Below, in pieces: positions 1 to 10,088 of a stretch of DNA of 64,000 nt. Below the pieces are notes generated by a model that was given only the letters and a program-made list of their open reading frames with translations, searched no databases and had not been told where the DNA came from. The stretch's first letter is position 1. The number at the start of each line of letters is the position of its first letter. A program made the position numbers and the translations under genes. Source of the stretch: Morinoia aosen (Eukaryota > Arthropoda > Malacostraca > Amphipoda > Talitridae); NCBI GenBank assembly GCA_030386875.1, contig CM059576.1, forward strand, positions 13,954,058 through 14,018,057, written 5' to 3'.

Positions 1-3000
1 ACAAAGGGTGTTGGCCGGCGTGCAGGAGGGCTGCTTCTAGACACTTTCGGATTTGACCTATCTTGCGCTCCCATACTCCGCCGAAATGAGAGGCATGCGG
101 CGGGTTCATTTCCCAACGCACGCCCAGGTCCAACAGGGCCCGACTGGCCTGCTCGATGTTCACTTCTTCGGCTAGATTCTTGGCTCCGACGAAATTGGTG
201 CCTCTGTCAGATCGCAGGACTGAGCAGGGGCCTCGTACCGCTATGAACCTCCTGAAGCTGTTGATGAAGGTAGGAGTGTCGAGGGATGGCAGCATCTCGA
301 CGTGAACTGCACGAGAAGCGAGGCACGTGAAAAGCAGAGCCCAGCATTTTTTGGGGGGGGCGTTTCTTCTTGTGGATGCTCCGTTGTTTATCATCCAGTG
401 ACCAAAGACGTCGAAACCCACGAAGGTAAAGGGGGGCGCGGTTTCGGAGCGTTCTTTCGGTAGATCGGCCATTTGCGGAGTCAGACAAGAGGCCCTTAGT
501 CGTTGACAGATGACGCAGTTCCGAAGTAGCTTCTGTATCGCTCTCCGGCCGTTCTCGATGTGGTACCCGGCTTCGCGAATGGAAGCGTGGGTCACGTGCC
601 GGCCTTGGTGCTTCGTCTTCTGGTGGTAGTACATCATGACGGCGGCACTGATGGGGTGGTCGAAGGGAAGTAACAAGGGGTGCTTGATAATTTCCGGGAA
701 ATCTGAGATGGCGAGTCGACCTCCCACTCTGATCAGGCCGCTTTGGTCGACAAAAGGCGCGAGGCTGGAGAGTTTGTGTCGAGGTCCTATGCTTCCCCCT
801 TGGCGCATCTGGCGGAGAAGATCTGGGAAGGCGGACTTCTGGGCTTCCAGGACCAGAGCGGTGTGAGCCAAGGCTTGGGGATCGGCAGCCGTGAGGTGGC
901 TGTTCGAGTTGGCTCTTTTAAGCAAGACTTTGTTGAGTAGCTTCTGTGACAAGACTACTACCCTGGCGGCGATCCTCAGGATGGCTGACCAGGAACTGAA
1001 TTTAGAGAAGAGCTTGAAAAATAGGAGTTCGGCGACGTCTCCTGTTGATCGAAGAACTCGTACGTCGTCCCCCTTTTCAACTTCGGGGAGTTCCTCGGGG
1101 TCCGCGGGGTGGCCCGAGGTGGAAGGGGGATGGGCGACGTCGTCGACTAGAAATGCCGGACCCTGCAGCCATTCCGTCTGCATTAGTCTCGAAGGGTCTG
1201 TTGGTCTCGAGGCTAGGTCGGCGGGGTTCGATGCGGTGTCAATATAGCTCCATTGAGACGGATCGCTGTTCTGACGGATGATGTCCACTCTTCTCTGCAC
1301 GTACCGACTGAATCTTGCCGAGTCGTTCCTGATGTAACCCAGCACGACCTTGCTGTCTGAATAGAAGTACACGCGAGCGGGTTTCCTTTTCAGTTCCTGA
1401 ATTGTTTGCAGGCTCGACAACACCGCTCCCACTGCTGCACACAGCTCAAGCCTGGGGATTGAGGTGGCGGCTCTTGGAGCCACTCTGCTTTCTCCGTGCA
1501 CAAACGCGACGTGACCGTGACCGTTGTTGGTGTTCGTACGTAGGTACGTTACGTTTCCGATTGCCTCCTGTGAGGCGTCCGAGAAGATGTGCAAGGTTTG
1601 AGTGTCGTCCCCTTCCGATTCCGTCGGGAGCAAGCACCTTGGAATTGATAGTTCGTGCAGGCATTGAAGACTCTCGAGCCAGCGTATCCACGACTGAACT
1701 GTGCAGCTCGGAATGGGTTCGTCCCAATCCAACGTCTTCCCGCCGGATGCTTTGTCGGTTTCAGAGAGTAGGTTGCGGAGGATCAATCGTCCGCCAAGGG
1801 TGACTGGGCTGGCAAAGCCGATGGGATCGTAGATCGAGTTGATTGCGGATAGCAGTCCTCGCTTGGTGTGAGGACGGTCTGGTATGTTCACTTTCAACAC
1901 AAAGCAGTCGCGGGCGATATTCCATGACACGCCAAGGGTACTATGGTTGGGGGCCGCAATCAGGTCGATGTCGTCTTCAGTTGCTCTCTCGCTCGCGGGG
2001 AAGGCCTCGAGGACTTCCATGGAGTTGGACATGATCTTGTGTAATCTGATGCGGTATCGCGACAGGAGGTATTTGGCTGTTCGCAATATCCCTATGGCCC
2101 TGATGGGGTCCGGAGCGGTTCCGAGTCCGTCGTCGCAGTAGAAGTGCGACGTTACATAGTCTTGCGCTGCCTTTAGATGTTCTACATCTTCCAACTGCAG
2201 TTCGCTGGCGGTTCCTTTGGCAGCACGGTGATGGCACATCGTGGCTACGGTGGGGCTGCTGGTGTTACCAAATACGTGCACGCGCGCCCGGTGTTGCACG
2301 AGGGCTTTCTGAGGGTTGTTGTCGGCCCACCAGTAGAATCTCATTAGGTTCCTGTGAGCCGGTGGTACGTGGAAGGCGTGGAACATGCTTTCAACGTCGG
2401 CTACGAAGGCGATCCTGTGCTCCCGGAATCTCGTTAACACATCTCGCAGACGGTTGTTGTAATCCGGTCCTGACAGTAGGCACGTGTTGAGGCTTGTCCC
2501 TTGATATTTGGCGGCGCTGTCAAAAACGAGCCTCACCTTGGATTTCTTTTCTTGAACCACTGGGAAGATCGGAATGTACCAGGTGAGGTCGCCCTGTTGG
2601 TTCCTTTCGCCTGCGGGTATCTGTTCGACGTGTCTCAAGTCAAGATTTTTTTTCATGGCGTCAAGACACTGCTGTAACTTCTTTGGCTCCTTCTTTAGCC
2701 TCTTCAGCGTGTTTTCTTGACGACGGAACACGGCCACTCTGTTGTCGGGCAGTGTCGTGTCGAGCGATCTCAGCGGCAGTGGCGCTTCAAGATGTCCCCC
2801 GCTATTTACTTTTATTTCCTCCATCGCCTTCAAGAACTTGCGGTCGTCGTGAGACAGACCGGGCATTTCGTCGTCGGGCTGTTGGACGAACATGTCCTTT
2901 TCGGGGGGTGGCCCGAAGCACATCCTGGCGCTGAAATGTTCGTGAGTGGCTTCGGCCGCGATCTTTAGAATTGTGCATCTCTGTCCGGCTGAGGGGCCGG

Positions 3001-5557
3001 TGATGTCATTCACTTTACCGACCACGGCCCACCCCAAGGCAGTGTGATGGACAAATGGAGCGCTTTGGCGATGTTGATCGGCGTGGCTGTACAGTATGTC
3101 CCCGCTGTCCGTCCCGAGAAGCACCGATACTTCTGCTCGGTCGTCGAGGGGGAGGAAATGAGGGGCGAAGTGAGCTATTTCCGGGGTCTTTTCCACACGC
3201 TCTTTAGTCGCCACTTCCTTCTTGGTGTCAGGAATGATATCGCACTCGAGTATTGGCGGGAGTTCGAAGATCTTGTCCTCAGAAACTCCCCTGATCTTCA
3301 ATCCAGACACGCATCTGCCCTGTCGAACGACAGATTGATCGGACAAGGTCTCCAGTGTGTAGTACGATTTGGGACCTGTCGCTCGAAGTGTGTCTAACAG
3401 CTTGGAAGAACAGAAAGAGGTGGTGCTCTGCTCATCGAGTATGGCGTAGACGCGACACCACACGCCTGACCTCTCGTTGAAGACGTCGGCCAGCACGGTT
3501 TTGCTGCAAGCTCTTCCTCCGATCGTAGCCGAGCGAGAATTCAGAGCCCTGGCTTTCGGCTTCTCTCCGGCTTCGCTCTGGGTTTGTTTGTCGCTCGGGT
3601 CCTGCTTGGGGTGTGTCTTGCTGATAGCTATTCCGGAATATCCGGCCTTTGGCCGGTCGAGGTGGGCTGTCGTGCTGTGATGGTCGGCTCCGCAATCGTC
3701 GCACTTTACGACTTCCTTGCAATGCTTGGCCCAGTGAGCGCCTAGGCAGCGGAAGCACAACTTGTGCTCGCGGATGAAGTCCTTCTTCTTTTGGGGCTCC
3801 ATCTTCCTTAGCGCCTGGCACGAGCTCGTCTCGTGCTGTGCACTCTGGTGAAGAATGCAACTGCCGGGACGATTCTCGGCAGACGTATAAAGCACTCGTG
3901 GCGCCTTTGGCTTAGGGTGAGGAGGAACTGAGGCGTTGTGTCGAGTGCTCATCCAGTTGAGACTCGAGGCCCCGAAACTGTCGCATTGAGTATCCGACAG
4001 TGTTCGGATAAATTCACAGAACCTCGCGAAACCAGGTAGTGATCCGGACAATTTTTTGTACCTAGTTCTCTCACTTCTCCAGGCATCCAGCACGAAGAAG
4101 GGCAGTCTCTCTACGATGGGGGCTAGCCCCATGTCGGTGTTCAGGAAGGACAGGGCAGGGGTGTACGTCATGGTATGCTGGACCGAAAGACAAACGTCGC
4201 CGAGCTTTCGCAGCTTAGGGCCGACCGTGTGGTCGCCTTTTGACCCCTTGATGTCTGACGCGCGCACAAGGCGCTCGATCAGGCTGTTAGCCACCTTGTC
4301 GCTAGCGCCGAAGCGAGTCGTCAATTGGTCGATGATGTCGGTGAGCAGGGCCGCCGTGTCCAGGTAGGTCGCGGACATTATATCATCTATGAGGCTTCTT
4401 GGCTCGCCACAAGTGTGACTCGTGAGAATCTCGATGGCGTCGATAGGCTCCACGGCGAGCCTTTCCATCCTTTTCCTGAGGGCATTGAACCACCTGTGGA
4501 ACAGATGGGGCTCTCCCGCGTAGGGCTGATGGGGCGACCTTTTTAAGTCTTCGAACATCGAGAGCCTCATAGCTCCGTCGATCACTGGTGGCCTTGATTC
4601 GAAGACCACGGCGGGCGAGCTGGTGGAAACCTTGGGCTGGAATGATGGTGCAAAGGGGTTCATCGTGGGCGCGTGAGCGGTGTCGTTGGGTGGAAAGTTC
4701 GTGACCGCCGCCGCACCCCCTGCGGGCTCCACGACGCGGTGTTGGAACGCTTGGTTGACCCAGGCTCCGGTGCGTGCATCCTTGTCCTCGGCGTCTTCCT
4801 CGCCGATGGGCTGATCGTTCCCCGTGCGATTCCCACACCTCAATTTTGACCTCTCAATGGTGATCTGTGCCAACACCACTGATGGGTCTTCTGTGAGGTC
4901 GATGAGCATTTTCTCATTGCCTCGGCCAGGGAACCCATGGCGCTCAGACTCCCTATCCTTGCGATGGGAGCTAGCGCTTGGAAGGCTCTGGCTGTGGTCG
5001 CTCTCGCTGTCTTGACTCTGGCTGTAGTAGCTCGAGCATTGATGACTCTGGCTGCGATGGCTGGAGCTGACCTGGCCACCGCTCTGACGCTTGGAGCCGT
5101 GTTTGCTCCGACTTTTAGCTGAAGGGGATTTTGAGGACCTTTCTTCCCGGGTTGCGGTGTCCTGCTGCTGCTTCTTGGACGAGATCTTCTTGGATTGCTC
5201 GGAAGGTCTCTTCGCCACACTCCGTGACGAACTTTCCAAGAGTTCTTCGTTTCTGTGGTCCATTGAACTTGCCAACTCTCTTCTGCGAGCTCTGGCGAGG
5301 GTCAATGAGTCCCGAACAACTGTTGCTTCAGCCGTGGCCCCTGAGTTCTCAAGAACGGTGACCAACTGTTCACCGAGTTGTTTCACCTCTTTGGCTTTGG
5401 CTCGAACTCCAGCGAATACCTGCTCGACTTCGTTGGAAGTTCTGAGTTCTCGCGGTGCGGCGCCGTTCAAGAGACCGTTTAGAGCTGCTAATGCTATGTT
5501 GAATCTGTCTTCCAGCTGGGGAAGTCTGGGTGTGTGCGAGCGCCTCAGTGGGCTCAT
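1..5557 (-). CDS. gag-pol: BEL/Pao retrotransposon gag-pol polyprotein (C-terminus beyond window)
   Basis: One frame runs from ATG at 5557 to the left edge, at least 1,852 codons. I checked frame agreement at widely spaced anchors but did not read every codon. Order of domains: Ser/Arg-rich Gag; zinc knuckle CFRCLGAHWAKHC (CX2CX3HX4C, near 3720-3770) followed by a second Cys/His cluster; DUF1758/A17-type aspartic peptidase with LDEQS (near 3430-3470); Pao-type RT with VRLVFDSAAK and GPDYNNRL and active site FYCDDGL (near 2126-2145); RNase H with FSDASQEA and RLELCAAVGA (1400-1600); integrase zinc region ending CVICQRL (near 510-540); integrase core with GFDVFGHW, LRSDRGTNF and HFGGVWER near the edge. 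Such polyproteins form virus-like particles and copy and integrate the element. The region is much richer in G+C than its surroundings. The last integrase Glu region lies at or beyond the edge. Codons upstream of 5557 are open back to a TAG but contain no ATG. Confidence 0.93.
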   Translation of the reverse strand, partial: MSPLRRSHTPRLPQLEDRFNIALAALNGLLNGAAPRELRTSNEVEQVFAGVRAKAKEVKQLGEQLVTVLENSGATAEATVVRDSLTLARARRRELASSMDHRNEELLESSSRSVAKRPSEQSKKISSKKQQQDTATREERSSKSPSAKSRSKHGSKRQSGGQVSSSHRSQSHQCSSYYSQSQDSESDHSQSLPSASSHRKDRESERHGFPGRGNEKMLIDLTEDPSVVLAQITIERSKLRCGNRTGNDQPIGEEDAEDKDARTGAWVNQAFQHRVVEPAGGAAAVTNFPPNDTAHAPTMNPFAPSFQPKVSTSSPAVVFESRPPVIDGAMRLSMFEDLKRSPHQPYAGEPHLFHRWFNALRKRMERLAVEPIDAIEILTSHTCGEPRSLIDDIMSATYLDTAALLTDIIDQLTTRFGASDKVANSLIERLVRASDIKGSKGDHTVGPKLRKLGDVCLSVQHTMTYTPALSFLNTDMGLAPIVERLPFFVLDAWRSERTRYKKLSGSLPGFARFCEFIRTLSDTQCDSFGASSLNWMSTRHNASVPPHPKPKAPRVLYTSAENRPGSCILHQSAQHETSSCQALRKMEPQKKKDFIREHKLCFRCLGAHWAKHCKEVVKCDDCGADHHSTTAHLDRPKAGYSGIAISKTHPKQDPSDKQTQSEAGEKPKARALNSRSATIGGRACSKTVLADVFNERSGVWCRVYAILDEQSTTSFCSSKLLDTLRATGPKSYYTLETLSDQSVVRQGRCVSGLKIRGVSEDKIFELPPILECDIIPDTKKEVATKERVEKTPEIAHFAPHFLPLDDRAEVSVLLGTDSGDILYSHADQHRQSAPFVHHTALGWAVVGKVNDITGPSAGQRCTILKIAAEATHEHFSARMCFGPPPEKDMFVQQPDDEMPGLSHDDRKFLKAMEEIKVNSGGHLEAPLPLRSLDTTLPDNRVAVFRRQENTLKRLKKEPKKLQQCLDAMKKNLDLRHVEQIPAGERNQQGDLTWYIPIFPVVQEKKSKVRLVFDSAAKYQGTSLNTCLLSGPDYNNRLRDVLTRFREHRIAFVADVESMFHAFHVPPAHRNLMRFYWWADNNPQKALVQHRARVHVFGNTSSPTVATMCHHRAAKGTASELQLEDVEHLKAAQDYVTSHFYCDDGLGTAPDPIRAIGILRTAKYLLSRYRIRLHKIMSNSMEVLEAFPASERATEDDIDLIAAPNHSTLGVSWNIARDCFVLKVNIPDRPHTKRGLLSAINSIYDPIGFASPVTLGGRLILRNLLSETDKASGGKTLDWDEPIPSCTVQSWIRWLESLQCLHELSIPRCLLPTESEGDDTQTLHIFSDASQEAIGNVTYLRTNTNNGHGHVAFVHGESRVAPRAATSIPRLELCAAVGAVLSSLQTIQELKRKPARVYFYSDSKVVLGYIRNDSARFSRYVQRRVDIIRQNSDPSQWSYIDTASNPADLASRPTDPSRLMQTEWLQGPAFLVDDVAHPPSTSGHPADPEELPEVEKGDDVRVLRSTGDVAELLFFKLFSKFSSWSAILRIAARVVVLSQKLLNKVLLKRANSNSHLTAADPQALAHTALVLEAQKSAFPDLLRQMRQGGSIGPRHKLSSLAPFVDQSGLIRVGGRLAISDFPEIIKHPLLLPFDHPISAAVMMYYHQKTKHQGRHVTHASIREAGYHIENGRRAIQKLLRNCVICQRLRASCLTPQMADLPKERSETAPPFTFVGFDVFGHWMINNGASTRRNAPPKKCWALLFTCLASRAVHVEMLPSLDTPTFINSFRRFIAVRGPCSVLRSDRGTNFVGAKNLAEEVNIEQASRALLDLGVRWEMNPPHASHFGGVWERKIGQIRKCLEAALLHAGQHPL

Positions 5558-5732
5558 CTCTACTCTTGTTGCTGGAGTACCGTCGCTGAAAAAACTTTTT
5601 ACTGTTCCGACTAGACTGCGGATATATGATCTTCGAGAGGTCTAGTCTGAATTACGGGTATCGAAGGCATCGAGGAAATACGCGGTCTCTTCGAATTGGT
5701 TTCTTTATTCAATGGCCGTTGACACCGTAAAA
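5558..5732 (-). other. BEL/Pao leader or LTR-proximal region
   Basis: Sequence immediately 5' of the BEL gag start. On the - strand it carries AATAAA (complement at 5704-5709). I could not find a convincing primer-binding site or the LTR boundary, so the 5' end of the element is unplaced; it may lie within the repeat-rich DNA to the right. Confidence 0.35.
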
Positions 5733-6060
5733 ACTGCACAATAAGGGCATGTTTTAGATTCAAGAAATAAAAACTATAGTTAACAGCACGAAATGTACAT
5801 TTCTGGGTTCAAAAATGAATTTTAAGGACAACGCAGAATGACATCTTTAGGTTGAAAATTATGGTTGAAATTATGGCTAATCGCACACAAGGACATTTTC
5901 TAAGTTTAAGAATGAATTCACAATGAATACATCTTGGGTTCAAATGAAAGAATCTACAATTGACTGCACAATCAAGAAATTTATAGGTTCAAAAACTTCC
6001 ACAAGTGACCACAATGACATTTCTTGACTTCATGAACAAACAAGAGAAACAACTGACTAA
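5733..6060. repeat. Degenerate tandem repeat, about 48-bp unit, about 6 copies
   Basis: Successive units start with GCACAA/GCACGA/GCAGAA/GCACAC and carry a rule-like core (short A/T block, ACATTTCT or variant, then GGTTCAAAAATGAA or variant, ending near AACTGACT). Units begin near 5734, 5780, 5830, 5880, 5965 and 6010. Individual copies are strongly diverged. No ORF. Confidence 0.55.
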
Positions 6061-6157
6061 TGCTCGAGAGGCAACTAGCTATCACTAGAACCAAACAAGA
6101 TATTCTAATGATAATGATCTATCACGCCAGTCTCAAGAGTCTGAGGCAGAAAATAAA

Positions 6158-6350
6158 ATTTGACTTCTCAATCATGAGATGTATTTTTGCACACGGCAAT
6201 GTAGAATCGCATCTTATTCACATAAGACTAAAGGCACGACAAATGAAACAAGCACTGGTATATTTGAGGTGGAAACTAGAAATTTGACCCTTCAACTTGA
6301 AATACATTTGCACACGGCAATGTAAAATCACACGTTATAATATGCACATG
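6158..6350. repeat. Two-copy direct repeat, about 70 bp each
   Basis: AATTTGACTTCTCAATCATG followed by GCACACGGCAATGTAGAATC near 6158-6226 recurs as AATTTGACCCTTCAACTTG and GCACACGGCAATGTAAAATC near 6282-6350, offset about 122 bp. Nothing coding. Confidence 0.6.
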
Positions 6351-7012
6351 GAAGTTGCTTTACTTGCCTCCCATAATTTCTGCACTGTGCACATACTGTG
6401 CACTGTGGTCAAAAGAGGACAGTCTACTCTCGCATACTCACGTTTTTTTTGGGGGATGGTATTCTCACGCCATATAAGTCTTCAATTTCAACCTACATAT
6501 AGATAGAAAGGCTATCCTAGTTTTGCTTTACTCTACCTGGGGGAATACACAAAATAATTAGGTTTTTGATGCTGAGGGAACGTTACAGCAGGAATTTATA
6601 CTATGATTATATCTTTGTCCTAAGCTTGAGAAACAGTCCTACCATCACTCGTGTGAAAGGCCGTGTAAATCATACGTATGCTAGTATCAACCTAGGCACA
6701 TAAAGTCACACGGGCATGGGCACATTAAGAATTCCTGCGGACATATTCTCAGTCTACCTTAAATTCACTTCAGCTCTAGGCTTCCACCTTGCTGACTGGC
6801 GCAACTTGCTCAGCCCAGCTCATGGGTAATGAGCCAATTTAATATAAACATAAAAAAAAATTTTTTTGACAAATAAAGGTGAACTAATCTCAGTCCGAGC
6901 TACGCAATTTCTAGAAGCACGGGTTATCAGTTCTATCTAGCTGCTTATATTTGAAAGTGTCAATTTAACTAATTATGCTCACTCTCAGCAAGTATTGGCT
7001 GCTGCCATCCTC
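6351..7012. other. AT-rich non-coding stretch
   Basis: No convincing ORF, RNA gene or repeat structure seen. It contains a short A-run followed by a T-run near 6850. Confidence 0.4.
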
Positions 7013-7440
7013 CAATAATTCCAGACAAATTCATATTGCAGCATAAATCAATTCACACTGCACATCCATAATGCAGCATAAATCAACCCACACTGCAAGT
7101 TCACAATACAGCACAGATCAACTCACACTGCAAAAACAGGAAAAATTCTCAATGGCAAATTCCTGTTGCTGGGAGCAACAGGAGTTCTGTTTCCAATAAT
7201 TCCAGACAAATTCATATTGCAGCATAAATCAATTCACACTGCAAGTTCACAATGCAGCGCAGATCAATTCATACTGCAAATTCACAATGCAGCATAAATC
7301 AATTCATACTGCAAATTCACAATGCAGCATAAATCAATCCACACTGCAAGTTCACCATGCAGCACAGATCAACTCACACTGCAAAAACAGGAAAGGTTCT
7401 CAATGGCAAATTCCTGTTGCTGGGAGCAACAGGAGTTCTG
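7013..7440. repeat. Higher-order repeat of 35-bp monomers (3 + 5 copies)
   Basis: Two blocks each begin with CCAATAATTCCAGACAAATT (near 7011 and 7192), continue with monomers of the type ATGCAGCATAAATCAATTCA plus CACTGCAAGTTCACA (three in the first block, five in the second), and end with a shared 60-bp tail that includes a perfect 9-bp hairpin, CCTGTTGCT GGG AGCAACAGG. The block is therefore a duplicated compound unit whose monomer number has since changed. Confidence 0.8.
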
Positions 7441-8182
7441 TTTACAATGGTCTGACTCGATATAGGTGTTTCGCCGGTTGCCAGCAGCATCGTTGAACGC
7501 TCTAGGAACCGGCTGTTCACCATCAAACACACAAGACATGGACATATATCTAGATCAGCGCACGAAATATTTAAAGATTAAATAATTTCTAACACGTTTA
7601 CACTTAGAAGTTACAATCTTGAGCTCTATCTTAGGAGAACGTCTGCACTCGGTCAAATTAGACACTGGAAGACGCTGTGTTGGGCTTGCGGACCAGTGCG
7701 GATCCGCGGCCGATGTTGCCACAGAATTTCTTAAAAATTCGTGTCTTTTAAGACGCGACAGGAACTATATGAGGGCCCGAGCTAAAGGTTAGGTAGGCCT
7801 TCTTTTTGTTAAACTTGTTGAGAATTTCCGTGTGCGCCTCTCAGGTACTTGTCAGTTTGCACTTTAAAGGCTTTCAGCTAACCGGGGGCGGAGGAGGAAG
7901 CTATGTCGGTGAGATATTTTTATATATTCATACAAGAGGCTTAATATTTACCATTACACGACGGACTTGACTGAACTGTCTACTCGTCCTGTGTACCTTA
8001 ATGGAGTAACGTGAAACTACAGAGTGCTGCACATCGCCAGTGCATTCGACAACCTTCTCGTAATCTTGGTTCTTTTCTTTGACCGTACTCCTGTTTTGGT
8101 TTGTGTGAATGTGTGTGTTTCATGTTTATTTTGTTCAACTAGCCATTCAGAGCGGTATTACTAATTACTAGGCTTTCTAGCC
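7441..8182. other. Non-coding spacer
   Basis: Mixed-composition DNA with no supported gene. A segment near 7768-7800 (GGGCCCGAGCTAAAGGTTAG then GTAGGCCT) resembles 10515-10550, so it belongs to the same dispersed repeat as the 10-kb region. Confidence 0.35.
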
Positions 8183-8600
8183 GCCTCTTCCATTACTTAC
8201 TTATCGGTTCTGTCGAGCCGTCCTTACTTACTTATCGGTTCTTTCGAGCCGTACTTACTTACTTATCGGTTCTGTCGAGCCGTACTTACTTACTTATCGG
8301 TTCTGTCGAGCCGTACTTACTTATCGGTTCTGTCGAGCCGTACTTACTTACTTATCGGTTCTGTCGAGCCGTACTTACTTACTTACCGGTTCTGTCGAGC
8401 CGTACTTACTTACTTATCGGTTCTATCGAGCCGTACTTACTTACTTACCGGTTCTGTTGAGCCGTACTTACTAACTTACCGGTTCTGTTGAGCCGTACTT
8501 ACTTACTTACCGGTTCTGTTGAACCGTACTTACTTATTTACCGGTTCTGTTGAGCCGTACTTACTTACTTACCGGTTCTGTTGAGCCGTACTTACTTAGC
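8183..8600. repeat. 31-bp minisatellite, about 13 copies
   Basis: Unit CTTACTTACTTATCGGTTCT plus GTCGAGCCGTA. One copy is shortened to 27 bp. Early copies read TATCGG...GTCGAG, later ones TACCGG...GTTGAG, with mixed forms between. On the - strand every unit contains GTAAGTAAG, close to the ideal 5' splice-site sequence. Confidence 0.92.
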
Positions 8601-9448
8601 TGTCAAGCTACTCTCGTGTATTAAGAGCCCGTTAGGCCATCCTTCAAAACGTTAACTCTTGTTGATACTTGCTCTGAATGGTATTCTTCCCCTATCGTCT
8701 TTTCGTTATTTTTTCATTTCTCACCTAACCTCTTTCTAAAAGAAGCTCCAATGGCTTCACTCGGGAAGTAATTCCTTACTATACCGCAACTACCGCCGGG
8801 TCCGGCCTGCTTCCAACCCGACAGCAGATGAGGGCGTCATTTCGGCCCCGCTAAATTCTTGTTGAGCGCCCATCTGACTCCTAATTTTGTCCGAGGTTCC
8901 TACCCTTCTGGAGGTACCATTCAATACTTGAAAACGGTACCTTCAGTCTCTCTACGAACACTCGCAAGCTAGAAGGAAGCGAGGCCTTATCAACCAATTT
9001 CTGAACGGAATACGATTCCATTCCTGCCTCAATCTTTGTCAGACTTCTACGTTCTTGTCTTCGGTTACGTTACCAAATTAAGGGAAGTGTACCCCAAAAA
9101 TGTCGAATTTTCTAGAGATGTTGGGTTTTAGCTGCAGTAGGAAGGGTAAGATGTCAGGTACATCCTGTAAAAAAATGAAGTTCGTACGTTCATTGGTTCG
9201 CCCGCTACGGGGGTTTGAAGTATGGGGGGGAGGGGAGGGGAAGTGATATTTTATCATGTTACACCTCCCCCTTGGCTCTTTCTTCACGGCTTCACGTTGC
9301 TATGCCTTCTTCTATGTCTCTTTTTTACTGTATAATGATTTCAAGGGTCCTAGCTGACCCAATAAAAAATAATAAAAAAAAAATTAAAATTGTTTATATA
9401 TCTTTGTTTACCTGTTATGCCTTTTTTTGAAAGATCGGAATGTGGGGC
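8601..9448. other. Non-coding stretch
   Basis: No ORF with coding character. Patches of moderate GC near 8780-8930 and a G-rich tract near 9220-9240 (GGGGGGGAGGGGAGGGG). I see no gene. Confidence 0.35.
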
Positions 9449-9760
9449 TTCAAAATGTATTTCCTCCTACAGTTTTTGAGCTACAGTGATGATTTTGGTG
9501 TCATTGGATGCAGAAATTTGTGGGCATTCCAAAAACTAAAAAGCCATTCGGAAATTCATATTCGATCAAAAGTTGTGACGTCATAAAGTGTGAAATTTTG
9601 AAAAAAATTACCTTTTTTTGAATTTTTCAATTTTTTCAACTTCAAACTAAGGTTTGGAGAATGCCAAGTTAGTTTTTGAAATTTACAAGTATTTCCGCAT
9701 ACAATGACACTAAAATCATCACTGTAGCTCAAAAACTGTAGGAGGAGATACATTTTGAAA
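9449..9760. repeat. Imperfect inverted repeat (foldback)
   Basis: The left arm (9449-9508) carries CTCCTACAGTTTTTGAGCTA then CAGTGATGATTTTGGTGTCATTG; the right arm (about 9700-9760) is its reverse complement with a few changes. The interior is A/T-rich and has no gene. The core also resembles units at 32.7-33.3 kb. Confidence 0.85.
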
Positions 9761-10088
9761 AAAAAATCTCGTTTTCTATGAATATCTCGTTTTCTATGAG
9801 GAAAATCGCATTTTGTCATGAATGAAAAATGATTTTAAATTGGATTTCCTATCTGTATACCAAATTTAATTACTATAGGTTCAATAATAAAAAAAACTTT
9901 TCAAAGGGGTACTCTTCCCTCAAAAACTTTTGAAAACCTTGCATTGTGTGATTTCCTTACAAACTATGTGTGATTACCTAGCTGAAGCTAGGGGGGTCCA
10001 TAGTTGCAAGTTGCTGGCGACCCTGGTGGAAACGTAACCCTAAACTTATTAAACTTATTATTATTATTTTTGTTAAATTAACCTAGGT

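Noticed and set aside
5091-5645. 184-codon + strand frame over the BEL gag start
   Set aside because: It is the antisense shadow of the gag frame. The - strand frame carries the recognisable domains and stays open to the window edge.
7013-7440. CRISPR-like array
   Set aside because: Repeats are directly adjacent 35-bp monomers without unique spacers, in eukaryotic DNA; a minisatellite explains it.
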